NCBI RefSeq assembly: GCF_035046485.1
Contig: NC_085138.1
Location: forward strand, 335,689,312 to 335,753,311
Source: Aedes albopictus
Taxonomy: Eukaryota > Arthropoda > Insecta > Diptera > Culicidae
Reading direction: 5' to 3'
DNA length: 64,000 bases
Position 1 is the stretch's first letter. Every line of letters begins with the position of its first letter. A program made the translations under genes and the position numbers. The notes beneath the pieces were generated by a model. The model did not search any database and was not told where the DNA came from. It saw only the letters and a program-made list of their open reading frames with translations. Shown here one piece after another: positions 1 to 10,895 of this stretch.

Positions 1-1009
1 TGAAATCATTAAAACATAACTAAGTTAAGTCAAGACTGATTTTAAAAAACTTAGAATATAAAAGACAATAATAGGCTTTTGGGAAAATACGCGATCTTAT
101 GATTCCTAAACGTCATGATTTTTAGACTTAACTATGGTTTTTATTGATTTTATCAATATTATATAATCTCTGCACGACCATTCGTTCCTATTTCAGAAAA
201 AAAGAGGCGCATTAGTCGGGAATTCCACAACGTAATCTCAAATTAAATGCGTTGCTACCAGTAACCATGATACCCATCATTGTTGTAGTTATTCAGATAA
301 AAGCTCTTCATGGATCTAATGCAGATCATCCCAGATGTAAAGATCCATGTTTAAACTAGCTGTTCTTTTTAACTTTTTTTTTAATATACGAGCATTGGAG
401 TGTCACAAAGACCTTACAATATTCCAAATATACAAAATTTTACAAAATTAAAAAAAAATGACCATTTACTAAAATCCTAATATCTCAGCTTCTAGACAAG
501 ATATTTTAAACCTTTTTTAGAGAAATGACTCATAGAAATAATATTATCAGATAAAACTGTCAAAATTGACAATTAAAAATCGTGCATGTATTTGTTCCTC
601 AAATTTAGATGAAAAATTCTCAAAAAATATTCCTTTTATTAACATAAAAACGGTTCTGCCGTCAATATAAATACAATATTTAAAAAACTTATCCCCTTCA
701 AGAATGCCTAGAGGTCCATAGAAAAATACAAAAATATTGAAAAAATATTACGAAAGAATGATGTTTTTTGAGACTTTTCATGAAAAAAGGCCATTTTTCA
801 AAAATCGCTCTAGCGGAACCTCTAAATGATTTATTAGAAAATCGAAATGTTCTATAAAAATGCTTCAAATATGCATATCTTTCAATTAAGGGTTGGGCAC
901 CTTGACTTTTCGAGCATCGATTTCTTTTGGGACAGTCTAATGCGTATGCGACCTTTTCTGTATTCGGCAAGGTTTTAGATGAAATAACAAGGCAAAAGTC
1001 CTCCATGCA
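1..1009. other. AT-rich sequence without recognisable genes
   Basis: No ORF with recognisable protein character, no tandem repeat and no paired inverted termini were seen here. A T-run at about 1010-1020 marks the probable 3' (poly-A) end of the minus-strand retrotransposon that follows. Confidence 0.5.
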
Positions 1010-3399
1010 CTTTTTTTTTTGAGACCATCAGGCATCAGAAGGCTGGCTCTAGAGGCACGTTATCCTCCATTTGCGACATTTTTGCCATCACCATAATAAA
1101 AGCCTGTTTTAGCATCTACCTGAGGCAAAAGGAAGGAAATACGCATGAGGTTAAGGACAGGCAGGGAAATAGAAAAAATACATTGGAAGAGGGTACTAAC
1201 GCATAAGCGTAGTACCACAATGGGTTTAAACAGCGCCCTGGAAAGGGCACTATAATAACGTATAAAGCGAAAGAGAGCCTTTAGCTCTTTACCACACATG
1301 GTTAAGGAAAACAGTATATCCTGAAGATTAAGGTTTCTGAAGTCAGTTTCACTTAATAAATGATGACCGAATACTCGAAAACGCAGTTACGCAAAAACTG
1401 GACAGTTACATATCAAATGATACGAAGTTCCATAATCGGATTCACAGCTATCGGAAACAATTTAATCAGCTTGCTGAATATTTGCCATCTGATAGCTGAG
1501 CCGGCAGTGGCCAGTCAATAATGCTTTGACCAGCATGCTGCAGCTGCAATTCTGCTTTGACAGATTTGTAAGATACTTCACCACCCTTGGAGATGGCTCA
1601 GTACAATACAATTTGGTTTGACAACATGACTCCAACCTATTCCAGTAATGTCTCTGTTGAATGGCAGCACAGGTGTGGATCTGATGCTTTACCCAACACT
1701 TCGATATCGGAATAGCTGGCTCAGGGCCAATGAAGTCATGTGATGCTCCAGTGCGAGTTAACACATAAGCCAATCCATTTCCAGCGATGGAAGAATGGCC
1801 AGATACCCACACAAGATGAACAGCGTTTGCTGAATTCAGCTCCTCGATTTGAGTTTGACAAGCGATAACTATCTTCGACCTAGAGTTGGCCGAAGTAAGT
1901 GCTTTAATAGCAGCCTGGCTATCTGAACAGAAGTATATCACTTTGCCCATTACGTGCTGCTGAAGTATTGATTGCACGCCGCACATAAGAGCAAAGATTT
2001 TGGCCTGAAAAACAGTACAGTGTCTACTAAGTGAGTAAGACTGATATAGCCTTAGCTCACGTGAATAAACACCAGCACCTGCTCGACCTTCAAGAAGGGT
2101 GACATCAGTGTAACATACGATGCCGTCTGAATTACTTCTTTCCAGATTCCAGATATCCAGATCTTCCAAGGAAGGGAATTTCGTGGAAAATGTCCTATAT
2201 GGGAAATTACAAGCAATTGTAATATCACTTGGAGCAAGGACAATTTTGTCCCAATTCACCAAAAGTAGAAACAACGAGGTGTGTGTCGACCTACGGTTCA
2301 CATGAGTTTCCTCTAGTAAACCGACTCGTAATCGGTAAGTGCAAGAAAGTGCTTCTTGTTTAAGATGAATGTGCAGTGGGGAAAAATCTAGCGCTGCTGT
2401 GGGAGTTGAAGAGAACGCACATCCTTTGGAGATGGCCTAATCTTGATTGGATCGTTCTCATTTCGTCCTTTTGCCAAGAATGACTCCAACGTACTTTACC
2501 TGATCAGTCACATCGATTTCAGAATCAAAGAGACGCAAAGGTCGAGCGCCATTACGGTTTCGCGTTTCCGTGAAAAGAACACTAGATGTTTAACTCGGAT
2601 TTACCGAAAGGCCATGTTGGCGACACCACCCTTCAACTATCTGAAGGGTGCTTTGCATCAGGTCGAAAAGGGTACTGATGCACATACTGACTCACAATGT
2701 TAGGTAGTCGTCGGCAAAACCATAAGTAGGAAAACCGCTATTATTGAGTTGCCTTAATAGCACTTCTGCTACGAGATTCCACAAAAGTGGTGACAAGACT
2801 CCCCCTTGGGGACATCCACAAACACTCAACTTCTTAATCGCTGCTTGACGCAATGTCGAGAAAAGATGTCGGGTTTTGGGCATTTGGTGAATCCAATTGG
2901 AAATCATCGGAGATATACTATGACTTCGTGCGGCTTCCAAATTAGCATCGAAAGGCACGTTATCAAAAGCACCCTCGATACCTGAGAAAACACCCAAATA
3001 AGATTGCTTTTGAGTGAATGCTTTCCCAATACAGTAAACAACCATATGTAAAAGAGTCACAGTGGACATACCAGATTGGTAGACATGTTGGTTCAAATGA
3101 AGAGCCACGTTGGCCAGATGTGATGTTTCACAACGCGTTCTAAGCATTTCGGAAGAAAAGAGGTCAAACTGATAGGTCTGAAACTCTTTGCTTCTTCATA
3201 CGACGAACGATCCACCTTCGGAATAAACTTCACAGTAAAATCCCGCCAAGATTTGGGAATAAACCCTGTAGCAAAACTGCAAACAAGTATTTTTTCGAAA
3301 CATGTTTGAAATAATCAAATCCCTTCTGAAGCAAAATAGGATAAATCCCATCTGTCCCAGAAGATTTGAAGGGAGCACTAAAGTGCATAATTTCCAGAC
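1010..3399 (-). pseudogene. Decayed non-LTR retrotransposon, RT plus RNase H (LOA/I-like)
   Basis: This is the 3' part of an ORF2-type polyprotein read on the minus strand. In order: an RT start containing SSGTDGIYPILLQKG (about 3380-3300), RT core with GCPQGGVLSPLLWNLV and the catalytic box GFADDY (about 2830-2700), a thumb-like segment with VKYVGVIL (about 2500), then an RNase H domain (about 2210-1760) with YTDVTLLEGRAGAG, the active-site run SDSQAAIKAL and the late motif VWVSGHSSIAGNG, and finally a Cys/His-rich tail (HLICNCPVF) near 1410. Several stops and frame changes break it, for example after WCRQHGLSVNPS near 2600. The 5' half with the endonuclease is missing; homology stops exactly where the MITE at 3402 begins. 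RNase H behind RT is known for the LOA, I, R1 and Outcast clades; LOA is my best guess, and the clade is uncertain. Confidence 0.8.
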
Positions 3400-3401
3400 T
3401 A

Positions 3402-3618
3402 AGGTACATTGGGGCAAGTTGAAACGGGTGGGGCAAGATGAAACAGCGGGTTAACATCATGTTTTCTAATGATGATAAATAGTTTGATCGCCATAATACA
3501 TAGTTTTTGATTCAAGCAATCTTTTAGCGAAGAATAAATTTCCAAATTGTGTTGAAATCTATTTCAAAACTTCGTGTTTCATCTTGCCCCACTCGTTTCA
3601 ACTTGCCCCGATGTACCT
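3402..3618. mobile_element. Palindromic MITE, TA target duplication
   Basis: A 217-bp element whose ends are inverted copies over about 45 bp, beginning AGGTACATTGGGGCAAG. Each end holds two tandem copies of the motif GGGGCAAG(T/A)TGAAAC. TA flanks it on both sides (3400-3401 and 3619-3620). The AT-rich centre (about 3460-3570) has no coding capacity. It abuts the RT pseudogene. The TA target site fits the Tc1/mariner/pogo type of transposase, but the family is not identified. Confidence 0.75.
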
Positions 3619-5088
3619 TACACCAAAAATGTGTAACCCTTGCACATTCACAAAATCAGCTCCTGTGTTCGCAAAATAGTTAAATTCGCAAAAAAAATTG
3701 TACAGCAATCTAGTTAGGTTTACTAGTGACCTTGGAGAACAAAAAATATCGACATTTCGCATCTAGACGAGTGTACGAGCTGTTTTTGAGAATGTGTAAC
3801 TGTAACACATTTACGGTACAATACATACAGGATTAACTTTTCCATCTATCCTCACGTACCCTAATTGTGCCGGCTTTGACGAACACTCACCAAGAAGCTC
3901 GAGGAAACATAGAAACAAACTAATTACAAATAACCATTTACGATGATAATGTTGTACAACATCTGTTCCAAATATATTACTTTTCTCATACACCCATCCC
4001 ACCTACACACTTGAGAACTAGAATACATGACGGCTCCGGTTAGCTGCTTTTTTCGGCTGCAAATTCTTTTCTTACTTGGAAAGCACATACTTTGCGCCAC
4101 ACTACACCCACCTCGGGGATCTTCGTACCCATACTTGCTTCTGGTGCGCTATTTGAAGGATGATGCCATTTTAACCCAGGCAGCCGCACTACCCTTCCTT
4201 CATTCCAATTGCAGACGACAAGGTGCCGGCTGCTGCAGGTCGTAACTCCATTCGCAGTAAATTTCGGCTACCGTTCTTCGCCGTCGTTGGTCGCCGTTTG
4301 TGTTCGAGTGCTCAAATTGTAAGTACCTACCCACGTACGGCGGAAACCGTACCGTCTCTTAGGACTTGCAGAACTTTAGCCCGATGGGTGCAATGCGATA
4401 CCCAGCATCACGAAGGTTCTACCTACATACATGCCTGAGCAAAGGTGAGCGTCACCATCATCATCATGTTCGAGCAATCTTCTTGAAGGATGGATTACAC
4501 ATTGACTGTAGTGTGCCAAATCAGTCTTTCGAGCGAACCCGATGCTTGCTCTGGTGCGTTGTACTATTACATTGGTTTCCATGGAGGAGTCGGTAGGAAT
4601 GCACCATTGGATCCGATCAACGGTTCAAAGTGGGGCAGGATATAGTCCAAAGCAGGTAATTTGGAATAAAAACTCACTGAGTTTAACAGAAAGTGCCTGC
4701 CCAAATGAGTCCAAGCCCTATTGGTACACAGAAAACTTGACAATGGAGGGGGTTTTCGTAATTTCTCTAAATGACGGTGGGGCGCCTAGCGCAAAGGAAG
4801 GGGTTTAACCCCCAAAACCATGGTATTGATAAAACCTGATTCAAACATAAGACTAAGGTTAAAACCTAGCCGTTCCGCAAGGCGGTGCATTTTACTCTTA
4901 CTTACCCCAACCAATGGAAGATGATTTTATCGATACGACCGATGACGATGGATTGACACGAGTTTATCTGGTTGAAGTGGCTACACCTACGCAAATTCTT
5001 TGCTACTCACTGAGCAACTTGTAATCCTGCCGGTAAAGTTTCAATATGATCCAGACAAGAATTTCGAGTTTACCAGGATACGTTCTCC
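3619..5088. other. No recognised gene or repeat
   Basis: About 1.5 kb of ordinary-composition DNA. Short ORFs are present in several frames, but none shows a domain, a signal peptide or a credible gene structure. RTE homology starts at about 5089. Confidence 0.4.
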
Positions 5089-5426
5089 ATCGGGCATGTG
5101 GAACAGAGTCGACGGAATGGATTGTTCGACGAGGAGTGCATAACGGTTTTGGTGGAGAAGAACGCAGCGCGGGCGGTAATGCTGCAGCAAGGAACCCGGC
5201 AGAACGTAGAACTTTATGAACAGAAGTGGAAATAGCAGACCCGCCTCTTTTGAAAATAAAAAGATCCCCTGGAAGAAGCGGAGTGCCAGAAAATTGGGGT
5301 GCTGTGCCGATCTCAAGAAACACGAAAGTTCTATCAGAATCTCAACGCATCGAGCAAGTACACAGAAGGGAGTCTACTGACAGACGGACGTGATTTGATT
5401 GAAAGATGGAAGCAGCACTTCGATAA
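5089..5426 (+). pseudogene. RTE retrotransposon fragment, EN-RT linker region
   Basis: This plus-strand fragment is homologous to positions about 39735-40105 of the better RTE copy in the same window. Shared phrases are a tryptophan/phenylalanine-rich 'NGLFDEE'-type segment, EKNAARAVMLQQGTRQNV, SQETRKFYQNLNAS and the LLTDGRDLIERWKQHFDN segment. It is the linker between endonuclease and reverse transcriptase, so it contains no catalytic residues. A TAG stop at about 5233, a TGA at about 5249 and frame changes break it. It is followed directly by a SINE, and beyond that by a minus-strand RTE copy. Confidence 0.75.
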
Positions 5427-5427
5427 T

Positions 5428-5680
5428 CTTCTTCTTCTTCTTCTTCATGACTCAACGTTCGCATTGGTACTTGGCCAGCCTCTCTCCAACTTAGTGTTTT
5501 AGATCACTTCCACAGTTATTAATTGCCTGCCAATGCTTGAATTTGTACATTGTGTGGCAAGAATAATGATACACTATGCCCAAGGAGTCGAGAAAATTTT
5601 CCCAACCGGAATGGGAATCGAACCCGCCGTCTCCGGATTGGCGATCCATAGCATTAACCACTAGGCTAACTGGAGACCCC
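5428..5680 (-). mobile_element. tRNA-derived SINE (Feilai-related), minus orientation
   Basis: Read on the minus strand, it starts with a tRNA-like head (GTCTCCAGTTAGCCTAGTGG; A box TAGCCTAGTGG, B box GGTTCGATTCC) and has an unrelated body with CTTGGGCAT and TTAATAACTGTGGAAGTG, phrases shared with the SINEs at 14551, 49139 and 57228. It ends in an (AAG)n tail, visible as a CTT run at 5428-5446. Pol III transcription from the internal A and B boxes is established for this class. It sits between an RTE fragment on the plus strand and an RTE copy on the minus strand. Feilai membership is from memory of the family and would need alignment. Confidence 0.75.
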
Positions 5681-5689
5681 CGAAGATAC

Positions 5690-7106
5690 AAACATACATA
5701 CATTTATTTGTACAACATCACATTTAAGACAAAATATAATCAACAATATGTAGTACGCCACATTACTCGGTCTGCGTCTCCGGCATTCCAGCAACATGCC
5801 CTGCCCACCGTATCTTTCCATCTTTGGCCACCTTCTGGATGCTGGGTTCGCCGTAAAGTGCAGCGAGCTCGTGGTTCATCCTTCTCCGCCACACACCGTT
5901 CTTCTGCACACCGCCGAAGATCGTCCTTGACACGCGTCGCTCGAAAACTCTGATTGCTTGCACGTCCTCCTCGAGTATGGTCCATGTCTCGTGTCCCTAG
6001 AGGACCAGCGTTTTGTACATGGTGCATTTGGTGCGTGGGTGAATCTTTTTCGACCGCAGTTTCTTCTGGAGCCCATAGTAGGCCTGACTTCCGCTGATGA
6101 TGCGCCTCCGAATTTCACGGCTCACGTTGTTGTCAGCCGTCAGTAAGGATCCGAGGTAGACGAATTCCTCCACCACCTCGAAGGTACCCCGTCTATCGTA
6201 ACATTACTACCCAGACGGATCCGGTCGTGTTCGGTTTCGCCTACCAGCATTTGTTATTGAGGCATTCACCACCAGTTCAGCCTTTGCTGCTTCGCGTTTC
6301 AGATGTTCTGGCGATAATGCCTGAGCTCGGCTCGTCATATCACACCTTCCAGAGCGACGTTGAAGAGTAGGTATGAGAGTCCGTCACCTTGTCGCAGTCC
6401 TCGGCGAGATTCGAATGCACTGGAAAGTTTACCCGAAACCCACGCAGTTTTGTACACCGTCCATCTTGCTTTAACCAGTCTAGTCAGCTTCCCAGGAAAG
6501 CCGTTTTCGTCCATGTTTCTCCATAGCTCTGCGCGGTCGATACTGTCGTATGCCGCTTTGAAGTCGATGAACAGGTGATGCGTTGGGACCTGGTATTCGC
6601 GGAATTTCTGGAGGATTTGCCGTACGGTAAAGATCTGGTCCGTTGTCGACCGGCCGTCGATGAAGCCGGCTTGATAACTTCCCACGAACTCATTCGTTTT
6701 AGGTGACAGACGACGGAAGATGATCTGGAATAGCACTTTGTATGCAGCATTCAAAATAGTGATCGCCCTGAAGGGTCGCCTTTCACGCCCCATTCACAAG
6801 GGGCATATTACCTCCTCCGGTAGCTGTTCGGTTTGCCAGATCCTTACTATCAGCCGATGCAGACAGGTAGCCAACTTTTCTGGGCCCATCTTGATGAGTT
6901 CAGCTGCAATACCATCCTTACCAGCTGCTTTGTTGGTTTTGAGCTGGTGAATGGCATCCTTAACTTCCCTCAGCGTGGGAACGGCACAGCAGTTCCATTT
7001 CATCGCACTCGGTTGTTTCAGTCGCTGTGGTTTGTACCGTGGCCGTCGCCGGTACCGTACATTGTTGATGACGGAGAGTTTTGGGCGCAGTTTGACTTTC
7101 CCCAGA
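5690..7106 (-). pseudogene. RTE retrotransposon copy 1, RT and C-terminal part
   Basis: This minus-strand segment begins at its 3' end with the short tandem TACATACAT tract typical of RTE tails. Reading upstream it encodes the C-terminal wHTH-like tail (RWAGHV, WRRRMNHELAALYGEPSIQK), then RT: RRGLRQGDGLS, FIDFKAAYDSI, VGSYQAGFIDGRSTTDQ and KTNKAAGKDGIAAELIKMGP. The catalytic FADD region falls in a deletion near 6260-6340. At about 6975-7015 the sequence jumps from the linker to the RT start, so two further internal stretches present in the 38-41 kb copy are missing. Stops and frameshifts are frequent, so this copy is dead. It continues upstream after the MITE at 7109. Confidence 0.85.
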
Positions 7107-7108
7107 TA

Positions 7109-7603
7109 CCCGAGCAGAGGAGAATAGCAAATTGATAACAACAGATTCACATTGCCTGTTTTTATATCATAATTTGTTATTGTTTACTTATCAAAATATA
7201 TCTTTTTAATAACATGTTTTGCTGGGCAATCTTATTTTGTTATGTTCAAGCTACTGAGATATATCCACAAGATAACATTTCAATAATATATTTTGTTGTA
7301 AAACAAGTTAAGTTACTATTCTTCTATAGAGAATATTCAAATATGTGATGAACAAAAACACAACAGTAACAAGTTTACAAATATCCTGTTATTAAGTTGT
7401 AATTGGTCTAACAAAACATGTTATTGAATTATCTTTCCAGGAACATTTTTTTGTTATGATATTTGTTATTTTGCCGCTTATGACAAACAAGTTTATATCA
7501 TAATTAGTTATACTAATAACATAAAAATTACTGATTCCATTATACAATTATTAAGCCAGAATAACATATTTTATTATGCTGTTGATATTTTCTTCTGCTC
7601 GGG
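7109..7603. mobile_element. ~500-bp MITE, CCCGAGCA termini, TA duplication
   Basis: A 495-bp AT-rich element with inverted ends CCCGAGCAGAGGAGAATAG and CCCGAGCAGAAGAAAATAT (the latter as reverse complement). TA stands on each side (7107-7108, 7604-7605). The RTE copy at 39511-39520 shows the uninterrupted site, where the same TA occurs once (GACCACTATC on the plus strand), so both boundaries and the 2-bp duplication are directly supported. The interior is rich in TTGTTAT/ATAACA words and has no ORF. The element at 16238-16737 has the same ends and the same internal ATAGCAAATTGA, so this is a family. Confidence 0.85.
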
Positions 7604-7605
7604 TA

Positions 7606-7745
7606 GTGGTCGGAGTCGATGTTGGCGCCACGATAGGTCCTGACGTCGATAATGTCGAGGAATTGCCGTCCGTCAATCAGAACGTGGTCGATTTGAGATT
7701 CCGTCTGCTGTGGTGATCTCCAGGTGTAACTATCAACTATCAATA
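7606..7745 (-). pseudogene. RTE copy 1, end of endonuclease domain
   Basis: A 140-bp piece of the minus-strand RTE endonuclease, encoding TWRSPQQTESQIDHVLIDGR and the C-terminal ANIDSDH motif that carries the catalytic His of the APE-type nuclease. It is bounded by the MITE at 7109-7603 and the 2.3-kb element starting at 7746. Immediately before that second element a short local duplication of CAGGTGTAACTAT is present on both sides, so the left RTE boundary is slightly rearranged. Confidence 0.85.
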
Positions 7746-10067
7746 CACTAAAACCTCTTTTTATGCATGTTTTTTTTATGCACTTTTAATTTATGCACCT
7801 TTTTTTATGCCCTGCATAAAAAGAGGGAGAGCTACTCAGAACCAATATTGTGCATAAGAATATTTAATAATGCCAGGAACTATTGCAACGGCGACCGGGG
7901 GGTGTTTACAGATGAGAGCAAAGGAAGGTTACAGGTTCGTTTTTGGGTGTGTCCGAAGGTCTCATGTGCGTTACATGGGCTCCGAGTGGGTCTTAAGGGG
8001 ATGTCGGAGTCATTTCGGGAGTCTCAGAGCATTTTAGGCTGGTTTCAAAGCCGTTATGGAGGCGTTTTTAGGGGTTTTGGTTTAGGAGGATTTTTTTTAG
8101 ACATTTCAAGATGTTCCAGATCATTTTTGGCGTGATTCAGAGGCGTTACGGAAGCGTTACGGAGGAGTTTTCGGGGTGTTCGGAGCCTCTCAGGTGCGTA
8201 CATGGGGTCCGAGGGGGTTTAAGGGGGATTTCGGAGGCATTTCAAAATGATTGAGAGCATTTTCGGCGTGATTCAGAGGCGTTACGGAAGCGTTACGGAG
8301 GAGTTTTCGGGGTGTTCGGAGCCTCTCAGGTGCGTTACATGGGGTCCGAGGGGGTTTAAGGGGGATTTTGGAGGCATTTAAAGACGTTTCAGAGCATTTT
8401 CGGCGGGATGCAGAGGCGTTACTTATGCGTTACGGAGGAGTTTTCGGGGTATTCGGAGCTTCGCAGGTGCGTTACATGGAGTCCGAGGGGGTTTAAGGGG
8501 GATTTCGGAGGCATTTCAAGACGTTTCAGAGCATTTTCGGCGGGATGTAGAGGCGTTACTTAAGCGTTACGAGGAGTTTTCGTGGGGTTCGGAGCCTCTC
8601 AGGTGCGTTACATGGGGTCGGACGGGGTTTAAGGGGGATTTTGGAGGCATTTCAAGACGTTTCAGAGCATTTTCGGCGGGATGCAGAGGCGTTACTTATG
8701 CGTTACGGAGGAGTTTTCAGGGTGTTCGGAGCCTCTCAGGTGCGTTACATGGGGTCCGAGGGGGTTTAAGGGGGATACTGGAGGCATTTCAAGACGTTTC
8801 AGAGCATTTTCGGCGGGATGTAGAGGCTTTACTTAAGCGTTACGAGGAGTTTTCGTGGGGTTCGGAGCCTCTCAGGTGCGTTACATGGGGTCGGAGGGGG
8901 TTTAAGGGGGATTTCGGAGGCATTTCAAGACGTTTCAGAGCATTTTCAGCGGGATGCAGAGGCGTTACTTATGCGTTACGGAGGAGTTTTCGGGGTGTTC
9001 AGAGCTTCTCAGGTGCGTTACATGGGGTCCGAGGGGGTTTAAGGGGGATTTTGGAGGCATTTCAAAATGTTTCAGACCCTTTTCGGCGTGATTTGGAGGC
9101 GTTACGGAAGCGTTACGTAGGAGTTTTCAGGGTGTTCGGAGCCTCTCAGGTGCGTTACATGGGGTCCGACGGGGTTTAAGGGGGATTTTGGAGGCATTTC
9201 AAAATGTTTCAGACCCTTTTCGGCGTGATTTGGAGGCGTTACGGAAGCGTTACGGAGGAGTTTTCGTGGTGTTCGGAGCCTCTCAGGTGCGTTACATGGG
9301 GTCCGAGGGGGTTTAAGGGGGATTTCGGAGGCATTTCAAGACGTTTCAGAGCATTTTCGGCGGGATGCAGAGGCGTTACTTAAGCGTTACGAGGAGTTTT
9401 CGTGGGGTTCGGAGCCTCTTAGGTGCGTTATATGGGGTCCGAGGGGATTTAAAAGGGATTTTGGAGACATTTCAAGACGTTTCAGAGCATTTTCGGGGGA
9501 TTCAGAGGCGTTACGGTAGCGTTACGGAGAAGTTTTCTGGGGTTTCAAAGCCTCTCAGGTGCGTTACATGGGGTCGCCGGGAGGTTCAAGGGGGATTTTT
9601 GAGGCATTTTAGGAAGTTTCAGAGCAGACTTAAATCGCCTTTCAAACCTCATGCACCCTTCAAAGTCGCCTGAGATCCCTTGAATTGCCCCTAAAGCCCC
9701 TTGGAACGCCCCTGAAACCGACTTAATACTATTGAAATACCCCAGAATTCTCCGTAATCCCATGAAAACACCAAAAAATCTTGACAGAACACCCTTGTAA
9801 GGCTCCTCAAACCCCCCGAAACAACCCCTTAAAACGCCCCTGAAGCCCCTTGGAACCCCCTTTTTGGGCTCTCTGGGAACATTCTGGAAACCCCCTTAGC
9901 CCCACCTCATCTGCCCAGGAGCAAGATCTGTTCTAGCAAGCTAGATTTTCTGATTAAAACCCAAACTTAATTTATGCATAAATTTCCCTCTTTTTATGCC
10001 TTTTTTAATTTATGCACATTTTTAATTTATGCAGTCCCAGCCATGTGCATAAAAAGAGGTTCCAGTG
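7746..10067. mobile_element. 2.3-kb TA-flanked non-autonomous element (pogo-like ends) with internal array
   Basis: The ends are inverted copies: CACTAAAACCTCTTTTTATG on the left, CACTGGAACCTCTTTTTATG as reverse complement of the right end, with TA on both sides (7744-7745, 10068-10069). Both ends hold several subterminal TTTATGCA motifs, in both orientations. The centre is a G-rich tandem array on this strand (about 8100-9600) and a C-rich stretch (9640-9900) that looks like the same kind of sequence inverted. There is no transposase ORF. A 546-bp relative lies at 28295-28840. TIRs of the form CANT..AACCTC with TA target sites are known from the pogo/Tigger group; that assignment is inference. 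It interrupts RTE copy 1. Confidence 0.8.
8100..9600. repeat. ~137-bp G-rich tandem repeat, about 11 units
   Basis: The landmark CAGGTGCGTTACATGGGGTC (or a variant) recurs at about 8191, 8327, 8463, 8600, 8737, 8873, 9010, 9147, 9284, 9420 and 9556, a spacing of 136-138 bp. Each unit also has GCGTTACGGAGGAGTTTTCG and TTTCAGAGCATTTTCGGCG. An earlier divergent copy is at about 7960. The array lies wholly inside the TA-flanked element 7746-10067; the related element at 28295 has one unit, so the array arose by local amplification inside the transposon. Confidence 0.9.
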
Positions 10068-10069
10068 TA

Positions 10070-10895
10070 TCAGGTGTAACTATAAGGGAACCTGTGTTGG
10101 AAAAAGCTGCTACGTATGGCCATATTTTTGGAGCCGACGAAATCAATGAGTCGTAGGCCGTTTTCGTTCGTCTGCTGGTGGGCGCTGAACTTTCCAATCG
10201 TCGGTCTGAATTCCTCCTTCTGGCCTACCTGAGCGTTCAAATCACCTATGACGATCTTGACGTCGTGGTTTGGGCAGCGGTCGTACTCGCGTTTGAGCTG
10301 CGCGTAAAATGCGTCCTTGTCATCATCAGTACTTCCGGAGTGTGGGCTGTGCACGTTTATTATGCTGAAGTTGAAGAATCGGCCCTTGATCCTCAACCTG
10401 CACATTCTTTCGTCGATCGGTCACCAACCGATCACGCGCCTCTGAATATCACCCATCACGATAAACGCTGTTCCCAGCTCGCGTGTGTTGCCGCAGCTCT
10501 GGTAGATGGTATGATTACCTCTAAACGTTTGCACCATGGATCCTGTCCAACACACCTCCTGCAGCGCTGCGATGCCGAACCCGCGGTCCTTCAGTAGATC
10601 GGCGAGTATGCGGGTGCTCCCAATAAAGTTGAGAGATCGGCAGTTCCACGTAACGAGTTTCCAATCGCAAGTCCTTTTTGTTCGCTGGGGTCGTTGCCGT
10701 TGGTCTCGGTTCGTAGGGCTCGGCTTGTAGGGCCTGACACCAACTCCCTACTTTCCGGAGGACCATAGTGCACAGTTGAGCTTAGAGTCCTTCCCTGGCA
10801 CTCGGACGTTGATCAGCCGCCCCTAATGGGGATCAGACGCTGTTGTGAGCCGCTCCTTCTGGAGAACAGACGCTCAGGTTTGCCGAAGCAAACAC
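10070..10895 (-). pseudogene. RTE copy 1, endonuclease N-terminal part and leader
   Basis: The upstream part of the minus-strand RTE copy. It encodes the APE-like endonuclease with RLRIKGRFFNFSIINVHSPH, the catalytic GDLNAQVGQ, KLGTWNCRS-like and ALQEVCWTG motifs in shifted frames, and then a non-coding leader (about 10770-10895) that matches the leader of the copy at 38.5-38.8 kb, including TTTGCTTCGGCAAACCTGAG. Together with 5690-7106 and 7606-7745 it forms one RTE copy of about 2.4 kb after removal of the two inserted elements. A C-run of 14 bases at 10897-10910 lies just beyond its 5' end. Confidence 0.8.

Noticed and set aside
7720..10083. A 13-bp target duplication CAGGTGTAACTAT for the 2.3-kb element
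   Set aside because: The repeated word is not adjacent to the TIRs on the left side, whereas TA directly abuts both ends, and the related element at 28295 also has TA. The longer word is better explained as a small local duplication.
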